From Panagrolaimus kolymaensis (taxonomy: Eukaryota > Nematoda > Chromadorea > Rhabditida > Panagrolaimidae), in assembly GCA_028622995.1 (NCBI GenBank), contig JAJQJQ010000022.1, positions 2,666,001-2,730,000 on the forward strand: a DNA stretch of 64,000 nt. The letters are read 5' to 3'. Below are positions 62,929-64,000 of the stretch, piece by piece (position 1 is the first letter of the stretch; each line of letters begins with the position of its first letter). The position numbers and the translations under genes were made by a program. Under the pieces are notes generated by a model. The model was not told the DNA's origin and searched no databases. It saw only the letters and a program-made list of their open reading frames with translations.

Positions 62929-64000
62929 ATCAAATTTAAATAAGGCTGAAGTATCTTTTATTTAATAATAAATGAACAAAAAATTTTAATATTTGATAGG
63001 GAAGAAATAAATAAATATGAAGCACAAATACCACCGAATAAAACTGTGTGAAAAAAGGAAGTGCCTTTCAAGCGCGAGTAAAAAAAGCACTTTATTTCGT
63101 CAAAAAAAGAATAAAGGCATATAAGAATTGGGCGGAGTTACTAAAAGCAAAGACAGGAATGCAGCTAGAAAAAAAATGAAAGAATAAAAAAGAGGCAAGA
63201 AGGAGGATGGATAACAAAGCAGCTTTACGGTAGCTTCTTTTGCAAAAAATAAAAAGATAATAACACGGAAATTACAATTTTTTTAGTTTGCTTTAAATAA
63301 AAGGAAAGTATTTTTTCTTTCATACAAAATCTTCTAAAAACCCTTTAAAATATTGTTTTTTTTTTACTGGTTTGGGAAAGTGATTATCTAAATGAAAACC
63401 GAGGATGAGAGATGGATTGAAGCTTACTTACCCTTGACTCATTATTTTTTCTTATCATATATTTATCAAAAAATTCCAAAGAGTATGCAACTGCATATTT
63501 CAGATATTAAAAAGTCTACTAAAAATGCTTTTGTAAAATTAAAAACCTGCAAGGAAGAAGTAACAACTTTTTCATTAAAGATCTATGAATAAATGAACAA
63601 ATAATAATGCATTATCTCTAAATCCCTGTTTTAAACCTACAAAAAAGGCATAATCTTGAGTCTGTAACTCTTCCTTATTTTTTCATTCGAAAAAAGGAAG
63701 TAATTTTGGACTTTAAGAAAATTTATTAAATAGATTATTTTTAATGAAATACCTAAGATATTACTATAAAGCTATAAGAAGGATATAATGTTTTTTTAGA
63801 CAAAAATTCGCAGGCTTAAAAAAATAACAATAATGAAAATGGATGGCAATGACCTTTTATAATATTATTTTTTCCCAATTTTAAATCCGAAATAAAAATA
63901 AAGCCTAAACGAAGGACTACATGAAAAATAAAATTTCATAAAAATAAGTTTTTTCTTTGCATATTTGAAATTTTTGTGACCTTTTAAAATATTTTTTTGG
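62929..64000. other. Right-edge region, no supported gene
   Basis: Upstream of the PAN-domain gene. A plus-strand frame at 63392-63592 (66 codons, real ATG, MKTEDERWIEAYLPLTHYFF) has mixed composition but no splice partner or family, so it stays uncalled. Confidence 0.4.

Overview
The window is nuclear DNA of a nematode. It is AT-rich (my estimate is about 70% A+T). Most introns are only 45-60 bp, with GT donors and TTTTTAG or TTTTCAG acceptors. Several start codons lie a few bases after an acceptor that has no coding exon before it, as expected for spliced-leader trans-splicing. It also encodes an MSP-domain protein and an HNF4-like nuclear receptor of nematode style. I cannot name the species; a free-living or clade IV nematode is my guess. 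All gene models are hand-joined exons read from splice signals and family homology.

Layout, left to right. 0-1 kb (-): a LEA-like hydrophilic protein, cut by the window edge. 1.7-2.6 kb: a non-autonomous hAT-type transposon with a perfect 8-bp target duplication. 4.1-6.2 kb (-): atypical protein kinase C. 8.8-9.4 kb (+): cyclophilin. 10.2-11.4 kb (+): secreted class-2-type lipase. 14.4-17.5 kb (+): an unrecognised membrane protein with long introns and a candidate second promoter. 18.7-21.7 kb (+): secreted multicopper oxidase with a TTAA-flanked MITE in one intron.

22-38 kb is a duplication-rich block. A truncated, rebuilt TCERG1 copy (+) is followed by an unknown small gene (-), mitochondrial ribosomal protein mL41 (+) and complex I subunit NDUFB8 (+). 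Next come a truncated ING copy (+), a decayed mL41 copy (+), the intact ING/PHD gene (+) and the full-length TCERG1 gene (-). The two TCERG1 copies form an inverted pair about 9 kb apart. Inside them, mL41 and ING were duplicated in tandem and each unit kept a different intact gene.

38-50 kb is conserved housekeeping and regulatory sequence: UBE3C HECT ligase (-), GMP synthase (+), F-actin capping protein beta (+) and an HNF4-like nuclear receptor (-). After about 4.6 kb without a recognisable gene come BTBD10/KCTD20 (-), a 64-residue membrane protein (+), a two-LIM protein (-), an MSP-domain protein (-) and a PAN/apple-domain protein (-).

No tRNA, rRNA, CRISPR array or bacterial-type operon was seen. 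The genes do not form one pathway. The interesting structure is genomic: duplications, signs of gene conversion, reciprocal decay and two clearly bounded non-autonomous transposons.
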